Assembly (NCBI GenBank): GCA_946537195.1
Contig: CAMNFE010000005.1
Coordinates: 1-38,342, forward strand
Reading direction: 5' to 3'
DNA: 38,342 nucleotides
Origin: an uncultured Candidatus Saccharibacteria bacterium
GTDB taxonomy: Bacteria; Patescibacteriota; Saccharimonadia; Saccharimonadales; Saccharimonadaceae
The notes under the pieces: model-generated
Databases searched by the model: none
What the model saw: only the letters and a program-made list of their open reading frames with translations
What the model was told of the DNA's origin: nothing
Made by a program: the position numbers and the translations under genes
Shown here: piece by piece, positions 14,227 to 21,751 of the stretch
Position numbering within the stretch: position 1 is the first letter of the stretch
How the letters are laid out: the number at the start of each line of letters is the position of its first letter

Positions 14227-14805
14227 GTGGCAAACAAAACTAGCACATCAAAGATGGCACTCAGCGGTGTCGACATCTACTATGGACGCTATCTGGATCT
14301 CTTCGAGGCAATCGGCGACTACAATCAGGCAAACGGCGTTTACCAGAAGCTGGACCAGCTTCGCTACGGAGAATGGACTCCCGGGAACGTTCGTTCTGTT
14401 TTCGAGGACACCTTCAAGAGTGATCCGAAGGCCGTCAAGGAAGCGCGCGAGATGTACAACGGGCGCGTAAGTCGTTTGCTGGATTATGTAGGCGAAGCGC
14501 TCAAGGTCCTGGGCATTCCTCACACTGAGGATGAAATGCGCAGCTTTGAAATGCTGGCGCGTAGCACGACCAAAGAGACGAAGTTTCGTGCGGTTATCGG
14601 TCGCTACATTGTGGCACTGAGAAAAGAAATCGCGAAAGGAATCGAGCTCGAGAAGGCGGGCTTCGAAATTGAGCCTCTCCATGTCGAGACGCCTACGGAT
14701 CTCATCCGTTACTATCAGGCCACCGCCGAAGAGCGCAGAGAGATCAAGAAGACCAGGAAGGTCAAGAAGGTTACGCCCCCCAAGAAGGGAAGGGCTGCCA
14801 AGTAG
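14227..14805 (+). CDS. Hypothetical soluble helical protein (192 aa)
   Basis: No family recognised. The track start at 14122 lies inside the upstream terminator and ahead of the promoter, so it cannot be right. I choose GTG 14227 (VANKTSTSK), with GGGGTG about 8 bases upstream. The next in-frame ATG (MALSGVDIYY) is an alternative. The protein looks all-helical and charged, with no membrane segment, and ends in a basic tail (KKTRKVKKVTPPKKGRAAK) that could bind nucleic acid. It uses AAG, AGG, CCC and other G/C-rich codons more than its neighbours. It is monocistronic, with a strong promoter and terminator, so it is probably well expressed. Confidence 0.65.
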   Translation: MANKTSTSKMALSGVDIYYGRYLDLFEAIGDYNQANGVYQKLDQLRYGEWTPGNVRSVFEDTFKSDPKAVKEAREMYNGRVSRLLDYVGEALKVLGIPHTEDEMRSFEMLARSTTKETKFRAVIGRYIVALRKEIAKGIELEKAGFEIEPLHVETPTDLIRYYQATAEERREIKKTRKVKKVTPPKKGRAAK

Positions 14806-14822
14806 TAATCTTCGCTCATGAA

Positions 14823-14849
14823 GGGTCGCCCCGCAAGGGCGGCCCTTTT
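14823..14849 (+). terminator. Terminator of the 14227-14805 gene
   Basis: GGGTCGCCC-CGCAA-GGGCGGCCC (9 pairs, one G-U) followed by TTTT. Confidence 0.92.
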
Positions 14850-14852
14850 AAT

Positions 14853-14881
14853 TTGACGAACAATCTTTACTTTGATAAAAT
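14853..14881 (+). promoter_or_regulatory. RNase J promoter
   Basis: TTGACG, 17 bp, TAAAAT. Expected transcription start is about 14888, at the first bases of the leader stem. Confidence 0.75.
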
Positions 14882-14886
14882 ATAAT

Positions 14887-15004
14887 CACTTAAGTTATTA
14901 CTTTTAGCACAATCAGTTTTGGGATTACCTTCGGTGAAGAATTGTGCCTTAAGTGTGGGAAATCAATATTAGAAATTAATAATAAGAGGACTAATAAAGG
15001 AAAA
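14887..15004 (+). promoter_or_regulatory. Structured 5' leader of RNase J
   Basis: The predicted transcript starts with CACTTAAG (14887-14894), which pairs perfectly with CTTAAGTG (14948-14955). Inside, GCACAAT (14907-14913) pairs with ATTGTGC (14941-14947), directly adjoining the outer helix. A small ACC-TTC-GGT hairpin can form within. The 5' end would thus be base-paired. After this fold come about 50 unstructured, A-rich nt and the Shine-Dalgarno AAAGGA. A role in autoregulation or in protecting the 5' end is inference. Confidence 0.6.
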
Positions 15005-17176
15005 ATGGAGAATAAAAAACAAGCCGAAGCCGCGCGCAGAGCTAAGTTGCTCAAGATGCGCGACGAACGCTTACCAGACATCAAAAAACAATTTGAAGAA
15101 AACCAAAAACGTAACTTTAATGCTAATTTTGCACCTGGTGGCAAAGATGAAAAACTTGTTCGTGGCAAGAAAACTACCGCTAAGAAAGCTGTAAAACCAG
15201 CTAAGGCAACCGCTAAAAAAGCTCCTAAAAAGAGCAACACCAAAAAAACAAAAGCCACTAAAGCCGCTGCAACCGCAACCGATAAGAAACGTGAAGTTAA
15301 TCTCTTGGTTAGTACTCGCAAAGGCGAAATGGTCCATCATCAGCGCATGTTGAGTCAGGACGTTAATGCTCAGGCTACTCAGCATATTATTGGTATTCCA
15401 GTTAATAAATCTCGCTACAACGGTTACGATGGCAAGCAGGTCACGATGGCTCAAATCAAATCTGCCCGTCAACATCGCGACGCAGTTCGCGTTATTCCAA
15501 TCGGCGGCCTTGGTGAAATCGGTATCGGCAAAAATATGACCGCTATTGAATATCAGGGTGAAATTGTCTTGATTGATATGGGTACGCTTTTTGCAAACGA
15601 AGACTATCCAGGCGTTAATTATATGGTGCCGGATGCTAAATGGCTCGAAGATAACCGCGAGAATGTCCGTGCAATCCTCTTTACGCACGCTCACCTTGAT
15701 CACATTGGCGCCTGCAAGCAACTTCTACCATATTTTGGCCCATTAGTTCCAATTTATGGTTCTAGCTTTACGATTGGCATGATTAAGAAACAGATGTCCG
15801 AGTTGTCTGATGTACCTGACATGAATTATCACGAAGTCGATCCGCTTAAGCACGAAAATATTAAGCTTTCCGAACATCTTTCCGCTGAATTTATTCATAC
15901 TTTACACTCTATTCCGGGCAACACTTCAATCGTTGTTCGTACGCCAAACGGTAATATTTTACTTTCCGGTGACTGGCGTTTTGAAACCAATCCAATGGAT
16001 ACTCCAGCTGACTATGATCGCTTACTCGAGATTCGCGATAAAGAAGGCTACGCCTTGCTTTTGAACGAATCTACGAATATCGATACGCCAGGTACGCACC
16101 CACATTCCGAATACGATGTTGGCGAAAACATGGGCCGCGTTATGGATCACTATGCTAATGGTCGCGTGATTATTTCTTGTTTCTCGTCGCAGGTCAAACG
16201 TATTGAGTTAGTCCTTAAAGAAGCCGCTGAGCGTGGTCGTAAGGTTGCTTTCGCTGGTTATTCTATGATTAATAACGTCGAAGTCGCTTTGCGCGCCAAG
16301 GCTATTAAGGTGCCTAAAAATACCATCATGAAGATGGAAGATATTATCAAACTTCCAGACGATAAAGTAACGATTGTTTGTACTGGTTCACAGGGTGAAA
16401 TGAACGCTGTGCTTAATCGCATGATTTCCGGCTCGCACCGTTATATCAAGATTAAGGCTACCGATACAATCGTCTTCAGTTCTAATCCGATCCCAGGTAA
16501 TGAACCAAAAGTTGTCGGTACGGTAGGTGGACTCTTGCGTGAAGGCGCTCAAGTGATTCAAAATGGTAAAACTCACCTTACTAATATCGGCCCGCTGCAT
16601 CTTTCCGGCCACGCCTACTTTGAAGACCATGTGAAGTTCGTGACTGATATGCAACCGAAGAACTACATGCCATACCACGGTGAATTTTATATGCTTCAGC
16701 ACAATGCCGAAATGGCCGAAAATGTCGTCGGAATTCCAAAAGATCGCATCATTGTTGCGGACGACGGTGACATTGTAGAATTAATGCCAGATCAGACTAT
16801 TCACAAAAATGGTCGCATTCATGTCGGCAATAAGCTTTATGATGACGCCGATCGGCAGGTAAACGAAGCTGTCGTTAAGGATCGTATTCATATCTCTCGT
16901 GAAGGCATTTTTGTCGTTATTCTTACCCTTAGCAAGAAAACCGGCCGCCTCATTAAAACGCCAGATATCGTTTCGCGCGCATTTATCTATTTGGATAATT
17001 CAGAAGAATTGATTGGTAAGATTCGTCACTATCTTCGTGCTAAGACCGATCGTAGCATTTCGACTGACGACGATATTAAAACCATGAAAGAAGAAATCAA
17101 GGAAGATGTCACGCATATCCTCTTTGACGCCACCGGACACACGCCAATCGTGATTCCAGTCATTAACAAAGTCTAA
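15005..17176 (+). CDS. rnj: Ribonuclease J
   Basis: 723 aa metallo-beta-lactamase/beta-CASP ribonuclease acting in mRNA decay and rRNA processing (5'-3' exo- and endonuclease in the family). An extra N-terminal region of about 150 residues is rich in Lys and Ala (KKTTAKKAVKPAKATAKK); similar tails occur in actinobacterial and other RNase J proteins and may bind RNA. The catalytic core starts near VIPIGGLGEIG, with THAHLDHIG as the HxHxDH metal motif. Later motifs include SGDWRFE, the beta-CASP part GSQGEMNA, and PYHGEFYML. The track opens at a TTG at 14942, but ATG 15005 has AAAGGA 5 bases upstream and follows the structured leader, so I prefer it. Confidence 0.95.
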   Translation: MENKKQAEAARRAKLLKMRDERLPDIKKQFEENQKRNFNANFAPGGKDEKLVRGKKTTAKKAVKPAKATAKKAPKKSNTKKTKATKAAATATDKKREVNLLVSTRKGEMVHHQRMLSQDVNAQATQHIIGIPVNKSRYNGYDGKQVTMAQIKSARQHRDAVRVIPIGGLGEIGIGKNMTAIEYQGEIVLIDMGTLFANEDYPGVNYMVPDAKWLEDNRENVRAILFTHAHLDHIGACKQLLPYFGPLVPIYGSSFTIGMIKKQMSELSDVPDMNYHEVDPLKHENIKLSEHLSAEFIHTLHSIPGNTSIVVRTPNGNILLSGDWRFETNPMDTPADYDRLLEIRDKEGYALLLNESTNIDTPGTHPHSEYDVGENMGRVMDHYANGRVIISCFSSQVKRIELVLKEAAERGRKVAFAGYSMINNVEVALRAKAIKVPKNTIMKMEDIIKLPDDKVTIVCTGSQGEMNAVLNRMISGSHRYIKIKATDTIVFSSNPIPGNEPKVVGTVGGLLREGAQVIQNGKTHLTNIGPLHLSGHAYFEDHVKFVTDMQPKNYMPYHGEFYMLQHNAEMAENVVGIPKDRIIVADDGDIVELMPDQTIHKNGRIHVGNKLYDDADRQVNEAVVKDRIHISREGIFVVILTLSKKTGRLIKTPDIVSRAFIYLDNSEELIGKIRHYLRAKTDRSISTDDDIKTMKEEIKEDVTHILFDATGHTPIVIPVINKV

Positions 17177-17179
17177 AAA

Positions 17180-17205
17180 AATACCGCCACTATGGCGGTA
17201 TTTTT
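17180..17205. terminator. RNase J terminator
   Basis: ATACCGCC-ACTAT-GGCGGTAT followed by TTTTT. It is symmetric enough to act in both directions. Confidence 0.92.
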
Positions 17206-17213
17206 GAGTGTGG

Positions 17214-17219
17214 TATAAT
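17214..17219 (+). promoter_or_regulatory. Extended -10 promoter of the thioredoxin-like gene
   Basis: TGTGGTATAAT, sharing the TGTGG extension seen in the strong promoters, but the -35 position falls in the RNase J terminator. The leader is about 25 nt with AGGAGA. Confidence 0.65.
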
Positions 17220-17250
17220 TGACATAAGCAATATAGGAGAATTCTGCGAT

Positions 17251-17796
17251 ATGAACAAAAAATCTAATAAAAAATCTGAACAATGCGGGCAATTTTGTAG
17301 TATTTTGCCAATCTGCATTTTAGTTAGTATTCTTACGGCAGTTCTCGTAACGCTAGTATTTTCGATTGCGTTCGTACAATCATTTAAGTTTGAGCCAAAA
17401 ACCAATTATGATGTCACCGACGCTTTTAAGTCTGCTATTAGCAAGGGCGAAAAAGACGATAGCGGCATTACTGTATTGAACGGGGAAGCAGTCGTAGATT
17501 TCTTTACCAGCAAGAAGACCGGCTTCATCTTTGCGTCCGATAACGAATGCGCCGACTGCGCAGAATTTAGTGCTAATCTTGCTGCCGCAGCTGAAAAGAA
17601 TGAAGTTACCGATGTTTATCACTACGCCTACGATGCTAACGGCACCGCTAAGATAGAAGAGGCTGCCAAGAATGTCACTATTGGCGAAGAGAAAACCCCA
17701 GTCTTGATCTACGTTAAGGAAGGTCGCGTTCATGATCGTCTCGATGATCCAAGAAGCGAAGCGGGTCTCGAAACTTTCCTCGCAAAGTATAAATAA
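17251..17796 (+). CDS. Membrane-anchored thioredoxin-like protein (CxxC)
   Basis: 181 aa. A basic N-terminus with two Cys (QCGQFC) precedes one membrane segment (about 20-45). The outer domain has a thioredoxin-like pattern: GFIFASDNECADCAEF provides a CADC redox motif after a beta strand, and KTPVLIYVKEGRV provides the cis-Pro strand, followed by a final helix. A role in disulfide exchange at the cell surface is inferred. It stands alone, between RNase J and a convergent orphan, so no DsbD/CcdA-type electron partner is visible here. The start is ATG 17251, with AGGAGA upstream. Confidence 0.75.
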   Translation: MNKKSNKKSEQCGQFCSILPICILVSILTAVLVTLVFSIAFVQSFKFEPKTNYDVTDAFKSAISKGEKDDSGITVLNGEAVVDFFTSKKTGFIFASDNECADCAEFSANLAAAAEKNEVTDVYHYAYDANGTAKIEEAAKNVTIGEEKTPVLIYVKEGRVHDRLDDPRSEAGLETFLAKYK

Positions 17797-17804
17797 GATT
17801 CTCC

Positions 17805-17844
17805 AAAAAAATATGGCCGTTCCCGATAAGGGAGCGGCCTTTTT
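17805..17844. terminator. Bidirectional terminator
   Basis: GGCCGTTCCC-GATAA-GGGAGCGGCC, 10 pairs. TTTTT follows on the plus strand and a long T-run follows on the minus strand, serving both convergent genes. Confidence 0.92.
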
Positions 17845-18105
17845 CTAGATGAGCTGAACGGCGCGGGCTGCGATTTCGTACGCGATAGCAGTTAACCCCA
17901 TGTCCGAATCGGTCAAGGATAGCGCGATACCGTTCGCGGCCAATGCGCTTCGAATATTCAGTTTCTCCTGTTCGCTCAGAGCGTCTGCTCCAAATGTTAC
18001 GAGTTTGCTGAAATCCTCCCTTTTGCCGATATTTTTTACCATACTCTCATAGAATTCGTCGCGGCTCATGTCGGCTACGACATTCTGGTGCATAGCTTCT
18101 ACCAC
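17845..18105 (-). CDS. Hypothetical small protein (86 aa)
   Basis: No family recognised. The track start at 18141 is a TTG without a ribosome site. GTG 18105 has AGAGGGGGTGG about 7 bases upstream and gives VVEAMHQNVVADMSRDEF. The protein is soluble and helical, with an Ala/Leu-rich C-terminal half (ALAANGIALSL...AIAYEIAARAVQLI). It is a single-gene unit with a consensus promoter and a shared terminator. Confidence 0.6.
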   Translation of the reverse strand: MVEAMHQNVVADMSRDEFYESMVKNIGKREDFSKLVTFGADALSEQEKLNIRSALAANGIALSLTDSDMGLTAIAYEIAARAVQLI

Positions 18106-18162
18106 GTGCAACCACCCCCTCTCCGTATTTTTCGGGCACAAAAAGCAGCGCTACATATTGCT

Positions 18163-18191
18163 ATTATAGCACGAATATTCTATATTGTCAA
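18163..18191 (-). promoter_or_regulatory. Consensus promoter of the 17845-18105 gene
   Basis: Minus strand: TTGACA, 17 bp, TATAAT. The -35 overlaps the last codons of the upstream 18188-19102 gene. Confidence 0.9.
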
Positions 18192-19102
18192 TATCCGCGC
18201 AATTCGCGTTGTAGTTTACGGTCTCGTATCGCTACTTCCTGACTAAAAGCTATTGCGTAATACTCTTCTACAACGTCTCGGTCATAGCGCATTCGGCGCG
18301 CCACTGCCGCAGTCTGATTGCTCTTGTTGCTGGTCCAAAAATTTCGCGGCGTAAATGGTGTAGTACCATATTTTCTTGCTAAATCGTTAAGCGTATTTAA
18401 TGACAAAATTGCATTATTATGCGCTATCGTGCGTCCGCGATCATAGTCTTCATAGTCTCTGCCGTATCGATAACGTATATCTTCTGGAGTCATATATTTA
18501 TAATCCAAATGATCGTTTACGGCTGAATAGAAACTAGACAGCTTCTTTTCGTCTTCTTCTTTTTGTGGGTCGTCGCTCGCTAGAATTTTTTCGCGTAATT
18601 CTTTTGCGCGTTCGCGGTAATAATTTCCAGCTTGTGCTTCGATAGTTTCATGAAGCGTCGCTTCGTCATAGGTGAAGAACATGGGATATTCTAATTCCGC
18701 TTCTTCCTCTTCGGTCTGTATGTCGCACTTACGCATGTATTTTTGCAATCTTTGCCAAGCTCCAGCGTATTCTGTTTGTTCCCAGGTAAAAAACTCTTTG
18801 TCGGTCATCGTGCGCCCCTCGGCCTTAAGCCGTTTGCGGTAAGTAACGAATTGTTGGTCGGTTGTACCTATGTTATCTACCTCTCTTTCCGCATCCATTC
18901 TGGCCCACTCTATCTCTCTTTTGCGGAATTCAATCGCAAACTGAGCCAGCTCCTGCGGTGTCAGAGGTGTTTCACCTTCATGAGTATCTTCGATTTCGAT
19001 CTGCTCGGCCGTAGCCATCGCTAATTCTTCTGCGCTTGGGCCGTCTGACAATCGTTCCCATTTTTTCTTTTGGTCTTCAGAATGATTTGGCTCTTTTTCC
19101 AT
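18188..19102 (-). CDS. Hypothetical highly charged protein (304 aa)
   Basis: No family recognised. It is very rich in Glu, Arg, Asp and Lys, with long predicted helices, Tyr-rich segments (RYRYGRDYEDYDRGR) and no membrane segment or signal peptide. The N-terminal 50 residues look disordered and acidic. The start is ATG 19102. TATACT ends exactly 6 bases before it, so the message is probably leaderless. It is divergent from truB, with only 39 bp between the two start codons. Confidence 0.65.
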   Translation of the reverse strand: MEKEPNHSEDQKKKWERLSDGPSAEELAMATAEQIEIEDTHEGETPLTPQELAQFAIEFRKREIEWARMDAEREVDNIGTTDQQFVTYRKRLKAEGRTMTDKEFFTWEQTEYAGAWQRLQKYMRKCDIQTEEEEAELEYPMFFTYDEATLHETIEAQAGNYYRERAKELREKILASDDPQKEEDEKKLSSFYSAVNDHLDYKYMTPEDIRYRYGRDYEDYDRGRTIAHNNAILSLNTLNDLARKYGTTPFTPRNFWTSNKSNQTAAVARRMRYDRDVVEEYYAIAFSQEVAIRDRKLQRELRGY

Positions 19103-19108
19103 ATTTTA

Positions 19109-19114
19109 AGTATA
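19109..19114 (-). promoter_or_regulatory. Leaderless -10 box of the 18188-19102 gene
   Basis: TATACT on the minus strand, 6 bases before the ATG. Confidence 0.6.
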
Positions 19115-19129
19115 ACAAATATCGATTGC

Positions 19130-19135
19130 TATAAT
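19130..19135 (+). promoter_or_regulatory. Leaderless -10 box of truB
   Basis: TATAAT ends 6 bases before ATG 19142. It lies only 15 bp from the divergent -10, so the two polymerases must compete. Confidence 0.7.
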
Positions 19136-19141
19136 ATAGCC

Positions 19142-19792
19142 ATGGAACGAATAATTTTTGTCGATAAGCCATCTGGTATGAGTAGCTTTGGCGCCGTAGC
19201 ACGTGTGCGTAGGATTTTGACCGAACAAGAAGGGCATAAAGTAAAAGTTGGACATACCGGCACGCTAGATCCGTTCGCAACTGGACTTTTAATTTTGCTA
19301 GCGGGAAAGGCGACCAAAAAAGCTCCAGAACTCACTAAACTCGACAAAGAATATGAGGCCACGATTCGTCTTGGCGCAACATCTAGCACTGGCGATCCTG
19401 AAGGTGAGATTACAATTACGGACGAAAAACCAGCCATCTCTCGCACCGAAATCGAGGCAGTGCTTCAAAAATTCATCGGCGAAATCGAGCAAACTCCGCC
19501 AGCTTTTTCAGCTATCAAAGTCAACGGCCAACGCGCTTATAAATTAGCACGCGCCGGTAAAGAAGTTGAAATTCCAACTCGCAAAGTTCAGATTTTTTCG
19601 ATCGATATTTTAGAGTACGAAGCTCCATTTTTGAAAATTCGTACACATGTTGGCAGTGGCACATATATTCGTACGCTTGCTGAGGATATTGGTAAAGAAT
19701 TAGGCTGCGGCGCCTATACGGTTGAGTTACGTCGCACTAAAATAGCCGACTATGATATTGCCAAATTACCGCTATTTGAGCTACCAGAATAA
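19142..19792 (+). CDS. truB: tRNA pseudouridine(55) synthase TruB
   Basis: 216 aa; makes pseudouridine 55 in the T-arm of tRNAs. Visible signatures are VDKPSGMSSF at the start, GHTGTLDPFATGLL with the catalytic Asp, the PPAFSAIKVNGQRAYKLAR block, and GSGTYIRTLAEDIG. It lacks a C-terminal PUA extension and is shorter than E. coli TruB. The track start at 19070 is upstream of the promoter; ATG 19142 fits both the family start and the leaderless -10 box. prfB follows, with its own -10. Confidence 0.96.
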   Translation: MERIIFVDKPSGMSSFGAVARVRRILTEQEGHKVKVGHTGTLDPFATGLLILLAGKATKKAPELTKLDKEYEATIRLGATSSTGDPEGEITITDEKPAISRTEIEAVLQKFIGEIEQTPPAFSAIKVNGQRAYKLARAGKEVEIPTRKVQIFSIDILEYEAPFLKIRTHVGSGTYIRTLAEDIGKELGCGAYTVELRRTKIADYDIAKLPLFELPE

Positions 19793-19801
19793 TAACTACG
19801 C

Positions 19802-19807
19802 TATAAT
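19802..19807 (+). promoter_or_regulatory. Leaderless -10 box of prfB
   Basis: TATAAT ends 6 bases before ATG 19814, a few bases after the truB stop. Confidence 0.7.
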
Positions 19808-19813
19808 ATACCT

Positions 19814-20884
19814 ATGTTTGATCTTCAGAAACGACTTGATACGCTAAAATCTGATTTTGATGCGACTTGGGAAAAACTACATATTGACCAAAAACTCGCC
19901 GACATGAAAACGCTCGAAGAAGAAGTTGCGGTGCCGGAAATTTGGAATAATCCAGACAATGCCCGCGAAAAAACTACGCAACTTTCTAATCTTCATAACG
20001 AACTCGACCCGTGGACTTTACTGAAAACGCAAATTCAGGATATCTCTGAATTAATGGAGCTCGGCGACGACACCCTAACAGACGAATTTACCGGACAACT
20101 CAACGCCATGGAGGAAAATCTCGCAAATTTGCGTCAAGCCTTACGTTTTACTGGAAAATATGACCACAATGATGCGATTTTGCGTATTACTGCTGGTGCT
20201 GGTGGCACTGAGGCTATGGACTGGTCTAGCATGCTTGAGCGTATGTACTTACGTTGGGCGGAACGTAATAATATCAAAGTCCAAATCCTCGACCGCGTCG
20301 CTGGGGAAGAAGCTGGCATTAAAACTTGCGTGATGGAGCTTTCTGGCGCTAACATGTACGGCCGGCTCAAGTCCGAACATGGCACACATCGTCTAGTTCG
20401 TCTTAGTCCATTCAATGCCGACCATCTTCGCCAAACATCATTTTCTTTAGTCGAAGTTTTGCCGGTGATTCGCGACGATTCAGAAGTTCAAATCGATCCA
20501 AAAGATTTACGTATCGACGTGTATCACTCTGGTGGTCATGGTGGCCAATCGGTTAATACGACTAATTCTGCCGTGCGTATCACGCATATTCCGACTAATA
20601 CGGTTGTTGCTATTCAGAATGAGCGTAGCCAACTTCAGAATAAAGAAAAGGCCATGGAAATTTTACGTGGTAAATTGCAACAAATGATGCAAGATCAAAA
20701 CGCCGAATCGGTCGACAAATTACGTGCCGGCGAATCGGCGAGCTGGGGGCAACAAATTCGTAATTATGTACTTCATCCCTATAAACTCGTTAAAGATACG
20801 CGTACGAAATACGAAGAAAACGATGCCGATGCGGTGCTTGATGGAAAAATTGACAATTTCATTGAAGCATTTTTGGACAATTAA
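19814..20884 (+). CDS. prfB: Peptide chain release factor 2
   Basis: 356 aa; ends translation at UGA and UAA. The RF2 anticodon-like tripeptide SPF appears in RLSPFNADHLRQTSF, and the catalytic GGQ lies in SGGHGGQSVNTTNSAVRITH. The gene is one continuous frame, with none of the in-frame UGA frameshift near codon 25 that autoregulates prfB in many bacteria. An RF2 fits the use of TGA as a stop in this window, for example in the MFS-like gene, and argues against the UGA-recoded CPR lineages. Confidence 0.96.
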   Translation: MFDLQKRLDTLKSDFDATWEKLHIDQKLADMKTLEEEVAVPEIWNNPDNAREKTTQLSNLHNELDPWTLLKTQIQDISELMELGDDTLTDEFTGQLNAMEENLANLRQALRFTGKYDHNDAILRITAGAGGTEAMDWSSMLERMYLRWAERNNIKVQILDRVAGEEAGIKTCVMELSGANMYGRLKSEHGTHRLVRLSPFNADHLRQTSFSLVEVLPVIRDDSEVQIDPKDLRIDVYHSGGHGGQSVNTTNSAVRITHIPTNTVVAIQNERSQLQNKEKAMEILRGKLQQMMQDQNAESVDKLRAGESASWGQQIRNYVLHPYKLVKDTRTKYEENDADAVLDGKIDNFIEAFLDN

Positions 20885-20896
20885 AACTGCTTATGT

Positions 20897-20902
20897 TACG
20901 AT
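20897..20902 (+). promoter_or_regulatory. -10 box of ftsE
   Basis: TACGAT ends 6 bases before ATG 20909, with AGGGG between. It is either a leaderless start or a weak Shine-Dalgarno on a read-through transcript. Confidence 0.5.
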
Positions 20903-20908
20903 AGGGGT

Positions 20909-21751
20909 ATGATATTACTCGATGATGTTGTCAAGTATTATCCAGGCGACAAAGAACCTGCACTTGATCACGTTTCTTTATCTATAAAACCAAAAGAGTT
21001 CGTTTTTTTGGTGGGAAAATCCGGCGCTGGTAAATCAACGCTGATTAAAATGCTCACGCGTGAAGAAAAACCAACTTCCGGCAAGATTATGGTCGGTGGT
21101 ATTGACTATGATTATCTTAAGAAACGTCATATTCCACATCTTCGTCGTCGTCTTGGTGTTGTTTTTCAGGACTATAAACTTTTACCAAACCGCACCGTTT
21201 ACGAAAATGTTGCTTTTGCACTTGAAATTGTGGGTGTTTCTAACGCCGAGATTAAGCGTACCGTTCCAAAAGTTCTTGAACTAGTCGGTCTCGCCGATAA
21301 AGGCAATAAGTTCCCAGCAGAGCTATCCGGTGGTGAGCGTCAGCGCGTGGCGATTGCCCGTTCTATGGCGCGCCAACCAAAGATCCTAATCGCAGATGAG
21401 CCTACCGGTAACCTCGACCCAGAAACGTCTTGGGGTATCGTTCGTCTTCTTGAAGAAATTAATAATTTCGGTACAACTATTTTGATTACTACCCATGACG
21501 AGCAGATTGTTAACCAGCTTCGTAAACGCGTTATTACGATTAAGAACGGTAAGATGATCGGCGACCAGAAGAATGATGGCCATTACGATCTCGACGCCGT
21601 ACGTACGCGCATTGTTAAACGTCCATTAGCGTCCGCACCGCGCACTGCTCCAACTGCCGATGAAATTCGTCGCGCAACCAATTCACGTCCAGTTGCGCCA
21701 ACTCAAGGTCCAATTAGGCCAACAACTGCAAGAAAGAGGGTGATTCAATAA
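20909..21751 (+). CDS. ftsE: Cell-division ATP-binding protein FtsE
   Basis: 280 aa ABC ATPase that works with FtsX to activate cell-wall hydrolases at division. Walker A is GKSGAGKSTLIK, the signature LSGGERQRVAIARS, Walker B ILIADEPTGNLD and the switch His in TTHDEQ. The normal FtsE core ends near residue 225. An extra Pro/Arg/Thr-rich tail of about 55 residues follows (RPLASAPRTAPTADEIRR...), which may be a species-specific docking part. The stop overlaps the ftsX start as TAATG, so the two are translationally coupled. Confidence 0.95.
   Translation: MILLDDVVKYYPGDKEPALDHVSLSIKPKEFVFLVGKSGAGKSTLIKMLTREEKPTSGKIMVGGIDYDYLKKRHIPHLRRRLGVVFQDYKLLPNRTVYENVAFALEIVGVSNAEIKRTVPKVLELVGLADKGNKFPAELSGGERQRVAIARSMARQPKILIADEPTGNLDPETSWGIVRLLEEINNFGTTILITTHDEQIVNQLRKRVITIKNGKMIGDQKNDGHYDLDAVRTRIVKRPLASAPRTAPTADEIRRATNSRPVAPTQGPIRPTTARKRVIQ

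Noticed and set aside
19814-20884. Programmed frameshift in prfB
   Set aside because: The gene is a single open frame from its leaderless ATG, with no early in-frame UGA and no CUUU slippery site in the usual place.
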